Notes under the pieces: generated by a model
What the model was told of the DNA's origin: nothing
What the model saw: the letters and a program-made list of their open reading frames with translations, nothing else
Databases searched by the model: none
From: Bacteroidales bacterium
GTDB taxonomy: Bacteria; Bacteroidota; Bacteroidia; Bacteroidales; UBA7960
Direction of reading: 5' to 3'
Assembly (NCBI GenBank): GCA_003550725.1
Contig: PUKZ01000185.1
Span: forward strand, 1 to 64,000
Length of the DNA: 64,000 bases
Shown here: piece by piece, positions 32,889 through 44,094 of the stretch
Layout of the letters: each line of letters opens with the position of its first letter
How positions within the stretch are numbered: position 1 is the first letter of the stretch
Translations under genes and position numbers: made by a program

Positions 32889-34124
32889 TTAATCAAATTC
32901 TGCTTTTAGTATACGTATAACCTCATTTATAGTTTCTTCCTCAAGATCGGTTCGTTTAACCATATCTTCTACAGGCAAATTGAGAACACTTTTGGCCGTA
33001 TCTAAGCCAACAGCTTTAAATTCACTAATCACCCAGTCTTCTATCTCATCAGAAAACTCAGACAGGTCAACATCTTCAGTATCAGAATCTGTTTCTCTGT
33101 AAACATCAATTTCATATCCTGTAAGCATTCCTGCGAGCTTAATATTAAAGCCTCCTTTACCTATAGCCAATGAAACCTGGTCGGGTTTTAGAAACACTTC
33201 AGCTCTTTTATTTTCTTCATCAATATTAATAGAAGTAATTTTTGCAGGGCTAAGCGATCTTGAAATATATAAAGATTTATTTGTTGTATAATTGATAACA
33301 TCAATATTTTCATTTTTCAGTTCTCTTACTATTCCATGTATTCTTGAACCTTTCATTCCAACACAGGCACCAACAGGGTCAACCCGCTCGTCATAAGATT
33401 CAACAGCCACTTTGGCACGCTCACCGGGTTCCCTAACAATTTTTCTTATAGTTATCAGCCCATCATACACTTCAGGTACTTCCTGTTCGAACAGGCGTTC
33501 AAGAAATACCGGTGAAGTCCTGGATATAATAATCAGTGGATTATTGTTTTTTATTTCAACTTTTGAAACAACTGCACGTATAGTATCTCCTTTACGGAAA
33601 AAATCTGAAGGTATTTGTTCTTCTTTAGGCAAAATAAGTTCTATACCTTCATCATCCAGAACTAATAATTCTTTTTTCCAAACCTGATATACCTCCCCCG
33701 TAACAACCTCGCCAATACGTTCCTGATACTTCTTATATATATCATCCTTTTCAAGTTCCAGGAGCTTGGAAGCAAGATTTTGCCTTATAGCCAAAATTTC
33801 CCGCCTGCCAAAATCACTCATCTTAACAGGTTGAGAAACCTCCTCTCCAATCTCAAAATCAGGCTCAATTTTTATGGCATCGCTGTAAGCAATTTGTTTG
33901 TTAGGGTCTTCAACCTCGTCATCGTCAACAATCACCCTGTTATGCCATACCTCAAGATCACCTTTCTCAACGTTTACAATTATATCAAGATTAACATCCT
34001 GACCATATTTCTTCATCAACATATTTTTAAATACATCTTCCAAAATTACCATCATAGTTGATGGTTCGATGTTTTTAAACTCTTTGAATTCCGTAAAGGA
34101 TTCAACTAAATTTATATTTTCCAT
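32889..34124 (-). CDS. nusA: Transcription termination/antitermination factor NusA
   Basis: VDPVGACVGMKGSRIHGIVRELKNENIDVI and KPDQVSLAIGKGGFNIKLA KH motifs; lies between rimP and infB. Confidence 0.97.
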   Translation of the reverse strand: MENINLVESFTEFKEFKNIEPSTMMVILEDVFKNMLMKKYGQDVNLDIIVNVEKGDLEVWHNRVIVDDDEVEDPNKQIAYSDAIKIEPDFEIGEEVSQPVKMSDFGRREILAIRQNLASKLLELEKDDIYKKYQERIGEVVTGEVYQVWKKELLVLDDEGIELILPKEEQIPSDFFRKGDTIRAVVSKVEIKNNNPLIIISRTSPVFLERLFEQEVPEVYDGLITIRKIVREPGERAKVAVESYDERVDPVGACVGMKGSRIHGIVRELKNENIDVINYTTNKSLYISRSLSPAKITSINIDEENKRAEVFLKPDQVSLAIGKGGFNIKLAGMLTGYEIDVYRETDSDTEDVDLSEFSDEIEDWVISEFKAVGLDTAKSVLNLPVEDMVKRTDLEEETINEVIRILKAEFD

Positions 34125-34205
34125 TTTTGTTAAAAATAAAACAATATTCCTTTTTAATATTATACTTTTTTGATATCAATACAGTCTCGATAAAAACTAT
34201 ACAAT

Positions 34206-34673
34206 TTAAAATGCCGCTTTTATTTTGGCTTCTTTAATTTTTTCAAATTTAATAAACCTGCTCTTAATTTCATTTTTCGCAGTTTGCCGGCCTTTATCAA
34301 CAATGTCTTTCTCAAGCAACAGTAGTTCAACTCCATCATTTTCAGCACTTATTAACTTGCCTCTTATTTTATCATTATCATAAGTCTCCACAACAATATT
34401 TCTCCCTATATTTTTTTTATATTGGCGAAATACTTTCAATGGTTTGCCAACACCGGCAGATGACACCTCCAGTTTAAAATCTTCCTCATCACGATTCAAA
34501 AAACTTTCAATGTGTTTACTAAGTCTGGCACAATCAGAAATAGTTATATCATTATCGCCGTCTACAAAAACTTTTATTTTATTTTGTTGTGATATTTTTA
34601 CATCAACAGCAAACATATCACTTCCCTGACAATAATCATTAATAATATTTAAGATTTTTTGCTTTCCTAACAT
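34206..34673 (-). CDS. rimP: Ribosome maturation factor RimP
   Basis: KVFVDGDNDITISDCARLSKHIE...LEVSSAGVGKPLK; upstream of nusA. Confidence 0.93.
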   Translation of the reverse strand: MLGKQKILNIINDYCQGSDMFAVDVKISQQNKIKVFVDGDNDITISDCARLSKHIESFLNRDEEDFKLEVSSAGVGKPLKVFRQYKKNIGRNIVVETYDNDKIRGKLISAENDGVELLLLEKDIVDKGRQTAKNEIKSRFIKFEKIKEAKIKAAF

Positions 34674-34743
34674 AGCGTATACGTAATAAAATAGGGGACT
34701 TAGCCGCCCCCTTTCTTAAAACAACTTCATTGCAATTATTGTG

Positions 34744-34773
34744 CAAAAATACAAAAAAAACAGCTAACACAAA
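34744..34773 (-). promoter_or_regulatory. Candidate promoter for rimP-nusA-infB (TTTG-N18-TATTTTTG)
   Basis: Minus-strand TATTTTTG (34744-34751) with TTTG 18 nt upstream. Confidence 0.45.
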
Positions 34774-35087
34774 AAACATCAACGATTTTTACAAAATATT
34801 TTTCAATTTTGTGGTAAAAACTTTTTGATTAGAGATTATAAATTTAAAAATTATTAGTTATCAATAACACAAATTATTTAAAAGATTTATATATACAATA
34901 ACAATTAATGATATTCCAAAATCTTATTACACTTGAAACTTTTATAAGTTAAACTACAAATAATTTTCAGATTCCCGGCAAGGCTTTTTTTTTGTAAAAA
35001 ATTATCAGCTTTAAAATTTATCCAATATTGAAAAAAAGTTTTTTTGTCTCCAAAAAAACAAACAACTATGCTTAAATTGCAAAAAGC

Positions 35088-35119
35088 ATTGATCTGTTTA
35101 AAAAAAAAAACTATTTTTG
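35088..35119 (+). promoter_or_regulatory. Candidate promoter upstream of the porG-like tandem (ATTG-N20-TATTTTTG)
   Basis: TATTTTTG at 35112-35119 with TTG exactly 20 nt upstream; 49 nt before the ORF. Confidence 0.5.
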
Positions 35120-35167
35120 TCATTGCTTTAAGTTTTTTTCATACACAAACTTAATTTTCATTTAATC

Positions 35168-36151
35168 ATGAAGGTTTACTCAGTTTTATTAATATTATTT
35201 TTCTTTTGTATTGCTGACAATTATGGCCAGGTACCTCTTCGAGACAGGCATCATTTAGTTTTCGGCATAGGAGGAAGCGGTTTTATGGGTGACTTGGGTG
35301 GGGCAGATGATGTAGGGAGTCAATATATTCGTGATTTTGACTTTAAAGCTGTCAGGCCTTCGTTAATATTGGGTCACAAGTATTATATTACTGAAGATGT
35401 TGCACTTCGCAGCAATGTTGTATACGGTCAAATATCGGGTAATGACAGGTATACTGATCAAATTCACCGTAATAACCGCAACATCCATTTTCGTTCGTCT
35501 TTGGCTGAATTATCATTTCAAGGTGAATATTATTTTTTTAGTGCTGAAAGAATCGGGGCTAGTTATCGAAGAATAACCGGTACCCGGGGTTGGATGGGGT
35601 ATAATATTTATGCATACGCATTTGGCGGAATAGGTGGTTTTTATTTCAATTCCAAAGCAAAATTTAATAAAGACAAGTACATGGAATTAAACCATGGCAC
35701 AGTAGATTATGAAGATTTGCCTGATGATGGATGGTATGAGCTTAGGCCTTTAAGTACCGAAGGGCAAGGGTTTTTCCCAACCCGCGATAAATACAATCAG
35801 ATTCAACTATCCATGCCTTTAGGAATAGGAGTCCTGTTTCAGATAAACAGAACTTTTTCTGTTGGTTTGGAATATGGATTCAGAAAAACATGGACAAATT
35901 ATATTGATGACGTTGGTTCAACATATATAGATCCTGTTATTTACAGGAAAATGTGGCCAGATGATCCGCAAAAAATTGCTCTTGGCGAATATTTTTCAAA
36001 CCCGACCAACAATTCACTGGGCGAAAATGTTACTGCACCCGGTCAACAAAGAGGTGGCTCGAGTTCAAATGATTCATATATGTTTGGATTTATTACTTTG
36101 TATTATAGGCTTTCGGGCTTTGGCCCCGGTTATGGGTTACCTTGGTTTTAA
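35168..36151 (+). CDS. DUF6089 / PorG-like outer-membrane protein, copy 1
   Basis: Signal peptide; NRNIHFRSSLAELSFQGEYYFF, FGGIGGFYFNSKAK, GLEYGFRKTWTNYIDDVGSTYIDP; upstream of uppS-bamA-skp. Confidence 0.8.
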   Translation: MKVYSVLLILFFFCIADNYGQVPLRDRHHLVFGIGGSGFMGDLGGADDVGSQYIRDFDFKAVRPSLILGHKYYITEDVALRSNVVYGQISGNDRYTDQIHRNNRNIHFRSSLAELSFQGEYYFFSAERIGASYRRITGTRGWMGYNIYAYAFGGIGGFYFNSKAKFNKDKYMELNHGTVDYEDLPDDGWYELRPLSTEGQGFFPTRDKYNQIQLSMPLGIGVLFQINRTFSVGLEYGFRKTWTNYIDDVGSTYIDPVIYRKMWPDDPQKIALGEYFSNPTNNSLGENVTAPGQQRGGSSSNDSYMFGFITLYYRLSGFGPGYGLPWF

Positions 36152-36274
36152 CATATCTTGATTATATTAGAATTATATAATTTTTGTTTTCAAAAAAATA
36201 TCGACCAGCAACTTGCGTTAGCTATTACATAATGATTAGTGCAATATTTTTTATTGTAATTTCTAATTGAAGTA

Positions 36275-37090
36275 ATGAAAATATCAAAAAAAGGTTTTTT
36301 TACACTGTTGTTTTTACTGCCTATGCTTTTATACGGGCAAAACAGTGAATTGGGGGGATTTTACGGGTTATCATATTACCTGGGTGATTTGAATCCTTCA
36401 AGGCAATTTGCGATGTCAAGATTCGCCTTTGGTGGTCTTTATCGTTATAATATTGATGATCATAAAAGCCTTAGGTTTAATGGTTATTATGGAAGCGTCG
36501 AAGCTGATGATGCTGTTATTGGTTATAATAAAGATCGCAATCTTCATTTCAGGTCATCAATAGCTGAAATTTCGCTTCAGGTTGAGATTAACTTTTTGCC
36601 TTTCAATCCTGAAGACCTCAACAGCACACATACACCCTATGTTTTCGGTGGTATAGGCGGGTTTATGTTTAATCCTCAGGCAAAAGATGAAAATAATAAA
36701 TGGCACGACCTTCAGCCACTGGGTACAGAAGGGCAATATAGTGATAATTATCCCGAAAATAACCCATATGACTTATATGCCGCATCATTTATTTTTGGTG
36801 TTGGATATAAATTCAATATTACAGAACGATTTACCGGGGGGCTTGAGTGGGGCATGAGAAGAACAACAACAGACTATCTGGACGATGTCAGTACTATATA
36901 CCCCGATCCGGATGATTTATCGCCCCTGGCACGCGAGCTTTCAGACAGATCTATAAGTGATGGAAAAAAAACTAATATGATGCGCGGAAATCCTAACAGA
37001 AAAGATTGGTATTCTTTTGCAGGTTTTGTTCTAACATTCAGGTTTCCCAAATGGTGGGAGGATGATTGTCCGTTCTCACCTTATAATTAA
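36275..37090 (+). CDS. DUF6089 / PorG-like outer-membrane protein, copy 2
   Basis: Signal peptide; DRNLHFRSSIAEISLQVEINFLPF, FGGIGGFMFNPQAK, GLEWGMRRTTTDYLDDVSTIYPDP. Confidence 0.85.
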   Translation: MKISKKGFFTLLFLLPMLLYGQNSELGGFYGLSYYLGDLNPSRQFAMSRFAFGGLYRYNIDDHKSLRFNGYYGSVEADDAVIGYNKDRNLHFRSSIAEISLQVEINFLPFNPEDLNSTHTPYVFGGIGGFMFNPQAKDENNKWHDLQPLGTEGQYSDNYPENNPYDLYAASFIFGVGYKFNITERFTGGLEWGMRRTTTDYLDDVSTIYPDPDDLSPLARELSDRSISDGKKTNMMRGNPNRKDWYSFAGFVLTFRFPKWWEDDCPFSPYN

Positions 37091-37189
37091 AAAATCTTAA
37101 ACTTATACTATAAGTTTTTATTTATCAAAACATTTTAAGAAATTTGCATATTTGGATCGATTTAAACAGAATATTTTTTATAATAAAAC

Positions 37190-37924
37190 ATGGATTTTAA
37201 AGAAAAAATTGATTATAAAAAAGTACCCCGCCATGTTGCTATTATTATGGATGGAAACGGCCGATGGGCAAAAAGCAGAGGGAAAGAACGTATTTACGGA
37301 CACGAAAATGGTATTAATGCAGTCAGAGAAACTCTGGAAGCAGCCGGAGAGCTACAAATACCCTATATCACTATATTTGCCTTTTCCACTGAAAACTGGA
37401 ACAGGCCTAAAAAAGAAGTCGACACACTTATGGAGTTACTTGTAAGTGTTATTAGAAAAGAATCTCAGGAGCTTTGCAAAAACGGTATTAAGCTACATAC
37501 AATAGGTGATTTAATGACATTACCCGAAAAATGTCAGAAAGAACTTAAAGAAGCATTAAACATAACCAAAAATAATAACAAACTAAATTTAATCGTTGCA
37601 TTAAGCTACAGTGCCAGGTGGGAAATAGTTAATGCAGCAAAACAATTAGCAAAAGATGTTAAAGAAGAAAAAATCAAATTGGAAAATATTAATAACAACA
37701 TCTTTGAAAAATATTTAACAACAAGCAATTTTCCAGACCCTGACTTGTTAATAAGAACAAGCGGCGAATTAAGAATAAGTAATTTTTTGTTATGGCAAGT
37801 TGCTTATAGTGAATTTTATTTTAGCCCTGTTTTATGGCCCGATTTTACAAAACACGATTTTTTCCAGGCAATATTTGAATATCAGAAAAGAGATAGACGT
37901 TTTGGAAAAACCAGCGATTATTAA
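37190..37924 (+). CDS. uppS: Isoprenyl transferase (undecaprenyl diphosphate synthase)
   Basis: HVAIIMDGNGRWAKSRGKERIYGHENG, TIFAFSTENWNRP, DLLIRTSGELRISNFLLWQVAYSEFYF. Confidence 0.97.
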   Translation: MDFKEKIDYKKVPRHVAIIMDGNGRWAKSRGKERIYGHENGINAVRETLEAAGELQIPYITIFAFSTENWNRPKKEVDTLMELLVSVIRKESQELCKNGIKLHTIGDLMTLPEKCQKELKEALNITKNNNKLNLIVALSYSARWEIVNAAKQLAKDVKEEKIKLENINNNIFEKYLTTSNFPDPDLLIRTSGELRISNFLLWQVAYSEFYFSPVLWPDFTKHDFFQAIFEYQKRDRRFGKTSDY

Positions 37925-37938
37925 TTAAAAAGCTTTTA

Positions 37939-40494
37939 ATGTTTATAAATAAACCATTTGATATACTTTTAAGAATAACAGGTATAATAATGTCAAAAAA
38001 AATAATAATAACATCAATTGTTTTACTATTTCTGTCATTACAGGTTATTTCTCAAGATAACATTGATGATAGCCAAATAAGCGTAGATTATGACAATCCG
38101 AGGGAGTATACTATAGGTGGAATTTCCGTTTCGGGAGCCAGGAATATTGAAGAAAGTATAATTTTAATGGTATCAGGGCTCAGTGCCGGTGATAAAATTT
38201 TAGTGCCGGGGGAAGAAATATCCGAAGCTATTCAGAATTTGTGGAAACAGGGATTATTTCAAAATGTAATAATTTCGATAACTTCAATTGAAGATGAGTT
38301 TATATATTTAAATATAGATCTTGAGGAAAGGCCCAGGCTGGCAAGATATGAACTCGAGGGGGTCAGGCGGTCTGATAAAAGAAACCTAGAAGAAAAACTT
38401 GATTTAGAACGAGGCGACGTTGTAACGCAAAATCTTTTGGTTAGAGCTGAAAACACTATAAAAGACTATTTTATCGAAAATGGTTATCTAAAACCCACTA
38501 TTGATTACATTAAGGAACCCGACTCAGTTCAACCCGAAAACGTAAATCTTGTATTCAACATTGACCGTGGTGAACGTGTCAGAATTAAGTCTGTTAATAT
38601 ATATGGAAATGAAGAGTTAAGCGATTGGGAAATAAAGCGGTTAATGGAAAACACTCGTGAGCGGAGCCTTAGATTTATTTTTTCTTCATCTAAATTTATT
38701 GAAGAGGATTTTGAAAAAGATAAACAAAGCATCATTAACAGGTATAATGAAATAGGAAAAAGAGATGCCAGGATAGTTAAAGATTCGATATATTTTGTTG
38801 AAGACGATCGTATTAAAGTTGATTTGCATATTGAAGAAGGCCAAACCTACTATATAGGCAATATCAGATGGGTTGGAAATACTGTTCATTCTTCGGAAAC
38901 GCTTGATAGGGTTCTTGGCATAAAAAAGGGTGATATTTACAATCAAACTTTGCTGGACAGAATGATTTACATGAATCCTGAGGGTGTTGATGTTAGTTCT
39001 CTCTATCTTGATGACGGTTACCTGTTTTTTGACATTAATCCGGTGGAAGTAGCTATTGATGGTGATTCTATAGATCTGGAAATCCGCATGCATGAAGGCA
39101 AGCAAGCAGAAATAAACAGAGTAACGGTAAGGGGAAATACGAGAACAAATGACCACGTAATACTACGAGAAATAAGAACACGCCCGGGACAATTGTTTAG
39201 CAGGAGAGATATTATCCGTAGCCATCGTGAAATTGCACAACTTGGGTTTTTTGACCAGGAAAGCATAGATGTAAATCCAAGGCCTAATCCTGAAGATGGT
39301 TCAGTTGATCTTGAGTATATTGTCGAGGAAACATCTTCGGATCAGATAGAGTTATCAGGCGGCTGGGGAGGCGGTCGTATAATTGGAACAGTTGGGTTGA
39401 TATTTAACAATTTCTCAACGAGAAATCTTTTTAATAGAGATGCATGGCAGCCTTTGCCCACCGGTGATGGTCAGCAACTATCCTTGAGAGCACAAACCTA
39501 CGGGCGGGGGTATATATCTTACAGCCTCTCATTTATGGAACCATGGTTAGGTGGTGAAAAACCAAATGCTTTGCGACTTTCTTTATACAGAACAACCCAC
39601 CGACGTGAATTACCCAGAGATCATGAAGATTTTGGTTATTACACCATTATAGGATCATCAGTAGGACTATCGAAAAGACTTAATGTACCCGATGATTACT
39701 TTTTCCTCAGACAAGCTGTGAATTACCAGTATTATGATATTTCAAAAAACAGCCCGGTACCGTTTATGTTTGAAGAAGGAACAGCAAACAATTTAAGCTA
39801 TCAAATCGGGTTTGGAAGAAATTCAATAGATGCCCCGCTGTTTCCTAGGTCAGGTTCAGAAGTATCATTGACATTGCAATTAACACCACCATACAGTTTG
39901 TTTTCTGATTTAGACTACACCAAGGCAACCGATCAGGAAATATTCAAATGGCTTGAATATCATAAATGGGACCTGAAAACGGATTGGTATACCACTTTAG
40001 TAGGTGATTTGGTATTATCAACGAAGTTCCGATTCGGATTTTTGGGGTATTATAATTCTGATATCGGCCAACCACCTTTTGAAAGATATTATCTGGGTGG
40101 TGACGGTTTGACCGGATGGGAGATAGACGGTCGTGAAGAAATTGCCTTAAGAGGTTATGACGACAGATCGCTAACACCTATGGATCAACAAATGCAACCC
40201 ATAGGTGCCAATATATATAACCGCTATACTGCTGAATTAAGATATCCAATATCATTAAACCCCATGGCAACTATCTATGCACTAGGATTTGTAGAAGGAG
40301 GAAATTCTTGGTTAAAATTTAAAGATTTCAACCCTTTTGATATAAAACGTTCGGCCGGTGTCGGGGTTAGAGTATTTTTACCAATGTTCGGCTTACTAGG
40401 AATTGACTGGGGGTATGGATTTGACGAAATACCCGGAATTCCCGGAGCCAATGAAGGACAGTTTCATTTCTCGATCGGACAAGAAATTGATTAA
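37939..40494 (+). CDS. bamA: Outer membrane protein assembly factor BamA
   Basis: Five POTRA-like repeats; Omp85 barrel (GGDGLTGWEIDGREEIALRGYDDRSLTP...FVEGGNSW...GIDWGYGFD). Confidence 0.95.
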   Translation: MFINKPFDILLRITGIIMSKKIIITSIVLLFLSLQVISQDNIDDSQISVDYDNPREYTIGGISVSGARNIEESIILMVSGLSAGDKILVPGEEISEAIQNLWKQGLFQNVIISITSIEDEFIYLNIDLEERPRLARYELEGVRRSDKRNLEEKLDLERGDVVTQNLLVRAENTIKDYFIENGYLKPTIDYIKEPDSVQPENVNLVFNIDRGERVRIKSVNIYGNEELSDWEIKRLMENTRERSLRFIFSSSKFIEEDFEKDKQSIINRYNEIGKRDARIVKDSIYFVEDDRIKVDLHIEEGQTYYIGNIRWVGNTVHSSETLDRVLGIKKGDIYNQTLLDRMIYMNPEGVDVSSLYLDDGYLFFDINPVEVAIDGDSIDLEIRMHEGKQAEINRVTVRGNTRTNDHVILREIRTRPGQLFSRRDIIRSHREIAQLGFFDQESIDVNPRPNPEDGSVDLEYIVEETSSDQIELSGGWGGGRIIGTVGLIFNNFSTRNLFNRDAWQPLPTGDGQQLSLRAQTYGRGYISYSLSFMEPWLGGEKPNALRLSLYRTTHRRELPRDHEDFGYYTIIGSSVGLSKRLNVPDDYFFLRQAVNYQYYDISKNSPVPFMFEEGTANNLSYQIGFGRNSIDAPLFPRSGSEVSLTLQLTPPYSLFSDLDYTKATDQEIFKWLEYHKWDLKTDWYTTLVGDLVLSTKFRFGFLGYYNSDIGQPPFERYYLGGDGLTGWEIDGREEIALRGYDDRSLTPMDQQMQPIGANIYNRYTAELRYPISLNPMATIYALGFVEGGNSWLKFKDFNPFDIKRSAGVGVRVFLPMFGLLGIDWGYGFDEIPGIPGANEGQFHFSIGQEID

Positions 40495-40633
40495 TAAATT
40501 AATAAAATCATAAAAATATATGGTTTCTTTATGATTTTATTTAATGCAAATAAATTACCTGGTTTTAATAATAATCAATAACTAACACAACAATTAAATT
40601 AACAGAATAACATTAATTTTAGGAGGCAAAAAA

Positions 40634-41149
40634 ATGAAAAAAACAGCAATTTCATTATTGTTTTTAGTTTTTGTAGCATTTGCAGCAAATGCACAAAATT
40701 TTGCATATATAGACACTGAATATATTATGGATAATATCCCTGAATATCAGGCAGCACAAATGGAGCTGGAACAAATTTCAACTGAATGGCAGGAAGAAAT
40801 TGAGGCCAAATTCAAAGAAATAGACAAGCTATATCAAGACTACCAGGCTGAAGCTGTTCTCTTGCCTGATGATATAAAGCGTGAGCGTGAAGAAGAAATA
40901 ATGGAAAAAGAAAGAAAAGCCAAAGAGCTCCAGATGCAACGTTTTGGAGAAGGTGGCGACTTATTCCAAAAACGCCGGGAATTAATACAGCCAATTCAGG
41001 ACAAGATTTACGAAGCTGTTGAAGAAATTGCTGCTTCAGGGAATTATGCTATAATATTTGATAAGGCAAGTGGTCCGTCAGTATTTTATACCGATGTTGA
41101 ATATGACCTTAGCGATAAGGTACTTCAAAATCTAGGTTACCGCAATTAA
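40634..41149 (+). CDS. OmpH/Skp family periplasmic chaperone
   Basis: Signal peptide; FAYIDTEYIMDNIPEYQAAQMELEQISTEWQEEIEAKFKEIDKLYQDYQAE; downstream of bamA. Confidence 0.93.
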   Translation: MKKTAISLLFLVFVAFAANAQNFAYIDTEYIMDNIPEYQAAQMELEQISTEWQEEIEAKFKEIDKLYQDYQAEAVLLPDDIKREREEEIMEKERKAKELQMQRFGEGGDLFQKRRELIQPIQDKIYEAVEEIAASGNYAIIFDKASGPSVFYTDVEYDLSDKVLQNLGYRN

Positions 41150-41174
41150 AAAAAAATATTGTTTTAATATTATA

Positions 41175-43814
41175 TCACTTCTTGTTTAACAGGCGTTTTA
41201 TCTCATTAAGCTTCATCAAAGCTTCAACGGGGGTAAGAGTATTCACATCCGTATTAAGAATATCTTCTTTAATCTGCTGTAAAAGCGGGTCATCAAGTTG
41301 TATGAAACTTAATTGATAATCATCCTGTTTTAATTTTTTGTCTTTTTGTTTTTGATTAAGATGCTTTAAACTTTTATTCCCGTCGACTGTATGCGATTTT
41401 TCCAGGTTCGACAGTAAAGAGTATGCCCTGTCTGTTATAACTGAAGGTATGCCTGCCATACGTGCAACATGAATACCAAAGGAATGTTCGCTGCCACCTT
41501 CGGCGAGTTTTCTTAGAAATATCACCTTATTATGCATCTCTTTAACAGTAACATTAAAGTTTTTTATCCTTGAAAAATTGGCAGCCAATTCATTCAGCTC
41601 ATGATAGTGTGTAGCAAAAAGTGTTTTAGCCTTAAACAAAGGATGCTCATGCAAATACTCTGCTATTGCCCAGGCAATGCTTATCCCATCATAGGTGCTT
41701 GTACCTCTTCCTATCTCATCAAGGAGTATAAGGCTGCGATTTGATATATTATTAAGAATTGAGGCTGTTTCATTCATCTCAACCATAAAAGTTGATTCGC
41801 CGGAAGAAATATTATCGGAAGCACCGACACGGGTAAATATTTTATCAACAAAACCAATAGATGCCTTTTTAGCAGGTACAAAGCTTCCCATCTGTGCCAA
41901 AAGAACTATTAATGCTGTTTGCCTTAGCAATGCTGATTTACCTGACATGTTTGGCCCGGTAATTATCATTATCTGTTGTTTTTCATTATCAAGAAATACA
42001 TCATTTGAAACGTACTCCTCTCCTACCGGCATACTCTGTTCTATAACGGGATGCCTTCCCTCTTTAATATCTATAACATAACTATCGTTGATTTCGGGCC
42101 TCACGTATTCATAATGTTTTGCAACATTGGCAAAACATAATAAACAGTCAAGCTTTGCAATAAGACCTGAATTTATTTGTATTGGCTCAATATATTCCGA
42201 AAGAGCCGCTAATAGGTCATTATAAATTTGTTCCTCCAAAATTAGTATCTTCTCTTCAGCCCCAATGATTTTTTGTTCATACTCTTTCAGCTCCGGTGTT
42301 ATATAGCGTTCGGCATTTACTAAAGTTTGCTTACGTTCCCATTCTTCGGGTACTTTATTTTTATGAGTATTTGTAACTTCAATGTAATAACCAAAAACAT
42401 TATTATGTGCAATTTTCAAAGATGGAATACCTGTACGTTCTAGCTCCCGCTGTTTAAGATTAAGCAAATAATCTTTTGCCGAGTGTCTTATTGATCGGAG
42501 TTTATCTAATTCAGAGGATACACCCTCATTAATAACTTCACCTTTTGATATTAAAACGGAGGGCTCTTCCTTAATCTCGGCTGCAATCCTCTTACTAATA
42601 ATAGAACAGGGATTAAGCTGTTCAGATATTTTTTGAAGAGGGTGACTATTTGTCTCTGATAAAACATCTTTCATTGGCTCTATAGATTTTAAAGCCCTTT
42701 TGATTTGCAGCACTTCCCTTGGGTTGATTTTTCTAACTGCCACTTTAGATATAAGCCTTTCAAGATCGCCAATACATTTTATCCATTTACCCAACTTTTC
42801 CGATAATGCATCATCATTATACAAATGATCAACCACATCATGCCTTTCGGTTATCATACTTTTTTCTTTCAGAGGAAGAGTAATCCAGCGTTTCAATAAC
42901 CGGCTTCCCATTGGAGAAATAGTATGATCAATAACATTAACCAATGTCGATGCATCTTCATTTATGCTATATAAAAGCTCAAGATTTCGTATTGTAAATT
43001 TATCCAGCCACACATATTGATTTTTATCAATTCGTGATATCTTGGTAATATGCGACAAATTATCATGATGGGTGTCGGAGAGATATTGCAAAACAGCGCC
43101 GGCGGCAATAATACCCAGATTTAAATCTTCTATGCCAAAGCCTTTATATGATATCGTTCCAAAGTGGTTTAAAAGTAAATCATCAGCAAATTCTTTTGTA
43201 AAAGCCCAATCATCGAGTGTGGTTGTATAGTATTTCCCGGAGAAACTATCATTAAACTTTTGAATCTTATTTTTCTGGACAACAAACTCGCTTGGTTTAA
43301 AACTTTGTATCAGCTTGTCAATATATTCCTGGTTACCCTGCTCAGCTAAGAACTCGCCGGTAGAAACGTCAAGAAAAGCAATTCCAAACTGTTTATCCTG
43401 GATATGTATTGCGGCCAAAAAATTATTTTCTTTCAATTCAAGCACTTTATCGCTGAACGAAATTCCAGGTGTAACAAGCTCAGTTACTCCTCTTTTAACA
43501 ATTTTCTTAGCTTTTTTGGGATCTTCCAGCTGATCGCAGATGGCAACACGCTGGCCTGCCTTCACAAGCTTGGGTAAATACGCATCCAAAGCATGATGGG
43601 GAAATCCTGCTAACTCAACATAAGATGCAGCTCCATTAGCACGGCGTGTCAATACAATACCAAGTATCTTTGAAGTCTTTATGGCATCTTCACCAAAAGT
43701 TTCATAAAAATCCCCTACTCTGAACAACAACAATGCATCAGGGTATTTTGCCTTGATTTTATTATATTGACGCATCAGCGGGGTAGAAACTTCTTTATCC
43801 TGAATATTGGCCAC
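41175..43814 (-). CDS. mutS: DNA mismatch repair protein MutS
   Basis: [60 protein letters not shown]. Confidence 0.98.
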   Translation of the reverse strand: MANIQDKEVSTPLMRQYNKIKAKYPDALLLFRVGDFYETFGEDAIKTSKILGIVLTRRANGAASYVELAGFPHHALDAYLPKLVKAGQRVAICDQLEDPKKAKKIVKRGVTELVTPGISFSDKVLELKENNFLAAIHIQDKQFGIAFLDVSTGEFLAEQGNQEYIDKLIQSFKPSEFVVQKNKIQKFNDSFSGKYYTTTLDDWAFTKEFADDLLLNHFGTISYKGFGIEDLNLGIIAAGAVLQYLSDTHHDNLSHITKISRIDKNQYVWLDKFTIRNLELLYSINEDASTLVNVIDHTISPMGSRLLKRWITLPLKEKSMITERHDVVDHLYNDDALSEKLGKWIKCIGDLERLISKVAVRKINPREVLQIKRALKSIEPMKDVLSETNSHPLQKISEQLNPCSIISKRIAAEIKEEPSVLISKGEVINEGVSSELDKLRSIRHSAKDYLLNLKQRELERTGIPSLKIAHNNVFGYYIEVTNTHKNKVPEEWERKQTLVNAERYITPELKEYEQKIIGAEEKILILEEQIYNDLLAALSEYIEPIQINSGLIAKLDCLLCFANVAKHYEYVRPEINDSYVIDIKEGRHPVIEQSMPVGEEYVSNDVFLDNEKQQIMIITGPNMSGKSALLRQTALIVLLAQMGSFVPAKKASIGFVDKIFTRVGASDNISSGESTFMVEMNETASILNNISNRSLILLDEIGRGTSTYDGISIAWAIAEYLHEHPLFKAKTLFATHYHELNELAANFSRIKNFNVTVKEMHNKVIFLRKLAEGGSEHSFGIHVARMAGIPSVITDRAYSLLSNLEKSHTVDGNKSLKHLNQKQKDKKLKQDDYQLSFIQLDDPLLQQIKEDILNTDVNTLTPVEALMKLNEIKRLLNKK

Positions 43815-43939
43815 ACCTATTTGTTTAAGTTATTTATTGATAAAACTTATTGCCGGTTAAAACAGTGAATTATAAGCCGGTCAGTAATTTATTCTTTAAA
43901 AAAGCCACTTCCAAGATTATAATCAGTGTTTTATAATAA

Positions 43940-43971
43940 CAAAAATAATCAAACAACAACTATCAGACAAA
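43940..43971 (-). promoter_or_regulatory. Promoter for mutS (TTTG-N20-TATTTTTG)
   Basis: Minus-strand TTTG / TATTTTTG with a 20-nt spacer, ~126 nt upstream of the mutS start. Confidence 0.55.
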
Positions 43972-44094
43972 ATAAAATTATGAACATTAAGTATTATTTT
44001 AATAATAATTTTGTAAAATATTATTTCTATAGGTTTTTATAATTTAGCAGAAATTTTCCGTTATTACTGGTAGAAGATTAACTTTAATAAATTA

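Noticed and set aside
37152-37445. 97-aa plus-strand ORF overlapping uppS
   Set aside because: Alternate frame of the uppS 5' region; uppS motifs are unambiguous in the other frame.
38686-39156. 156-aa minus-strand ORF inside bamA
   Set aside because: Antisense shadow ORF of a well-supported bamA gene.
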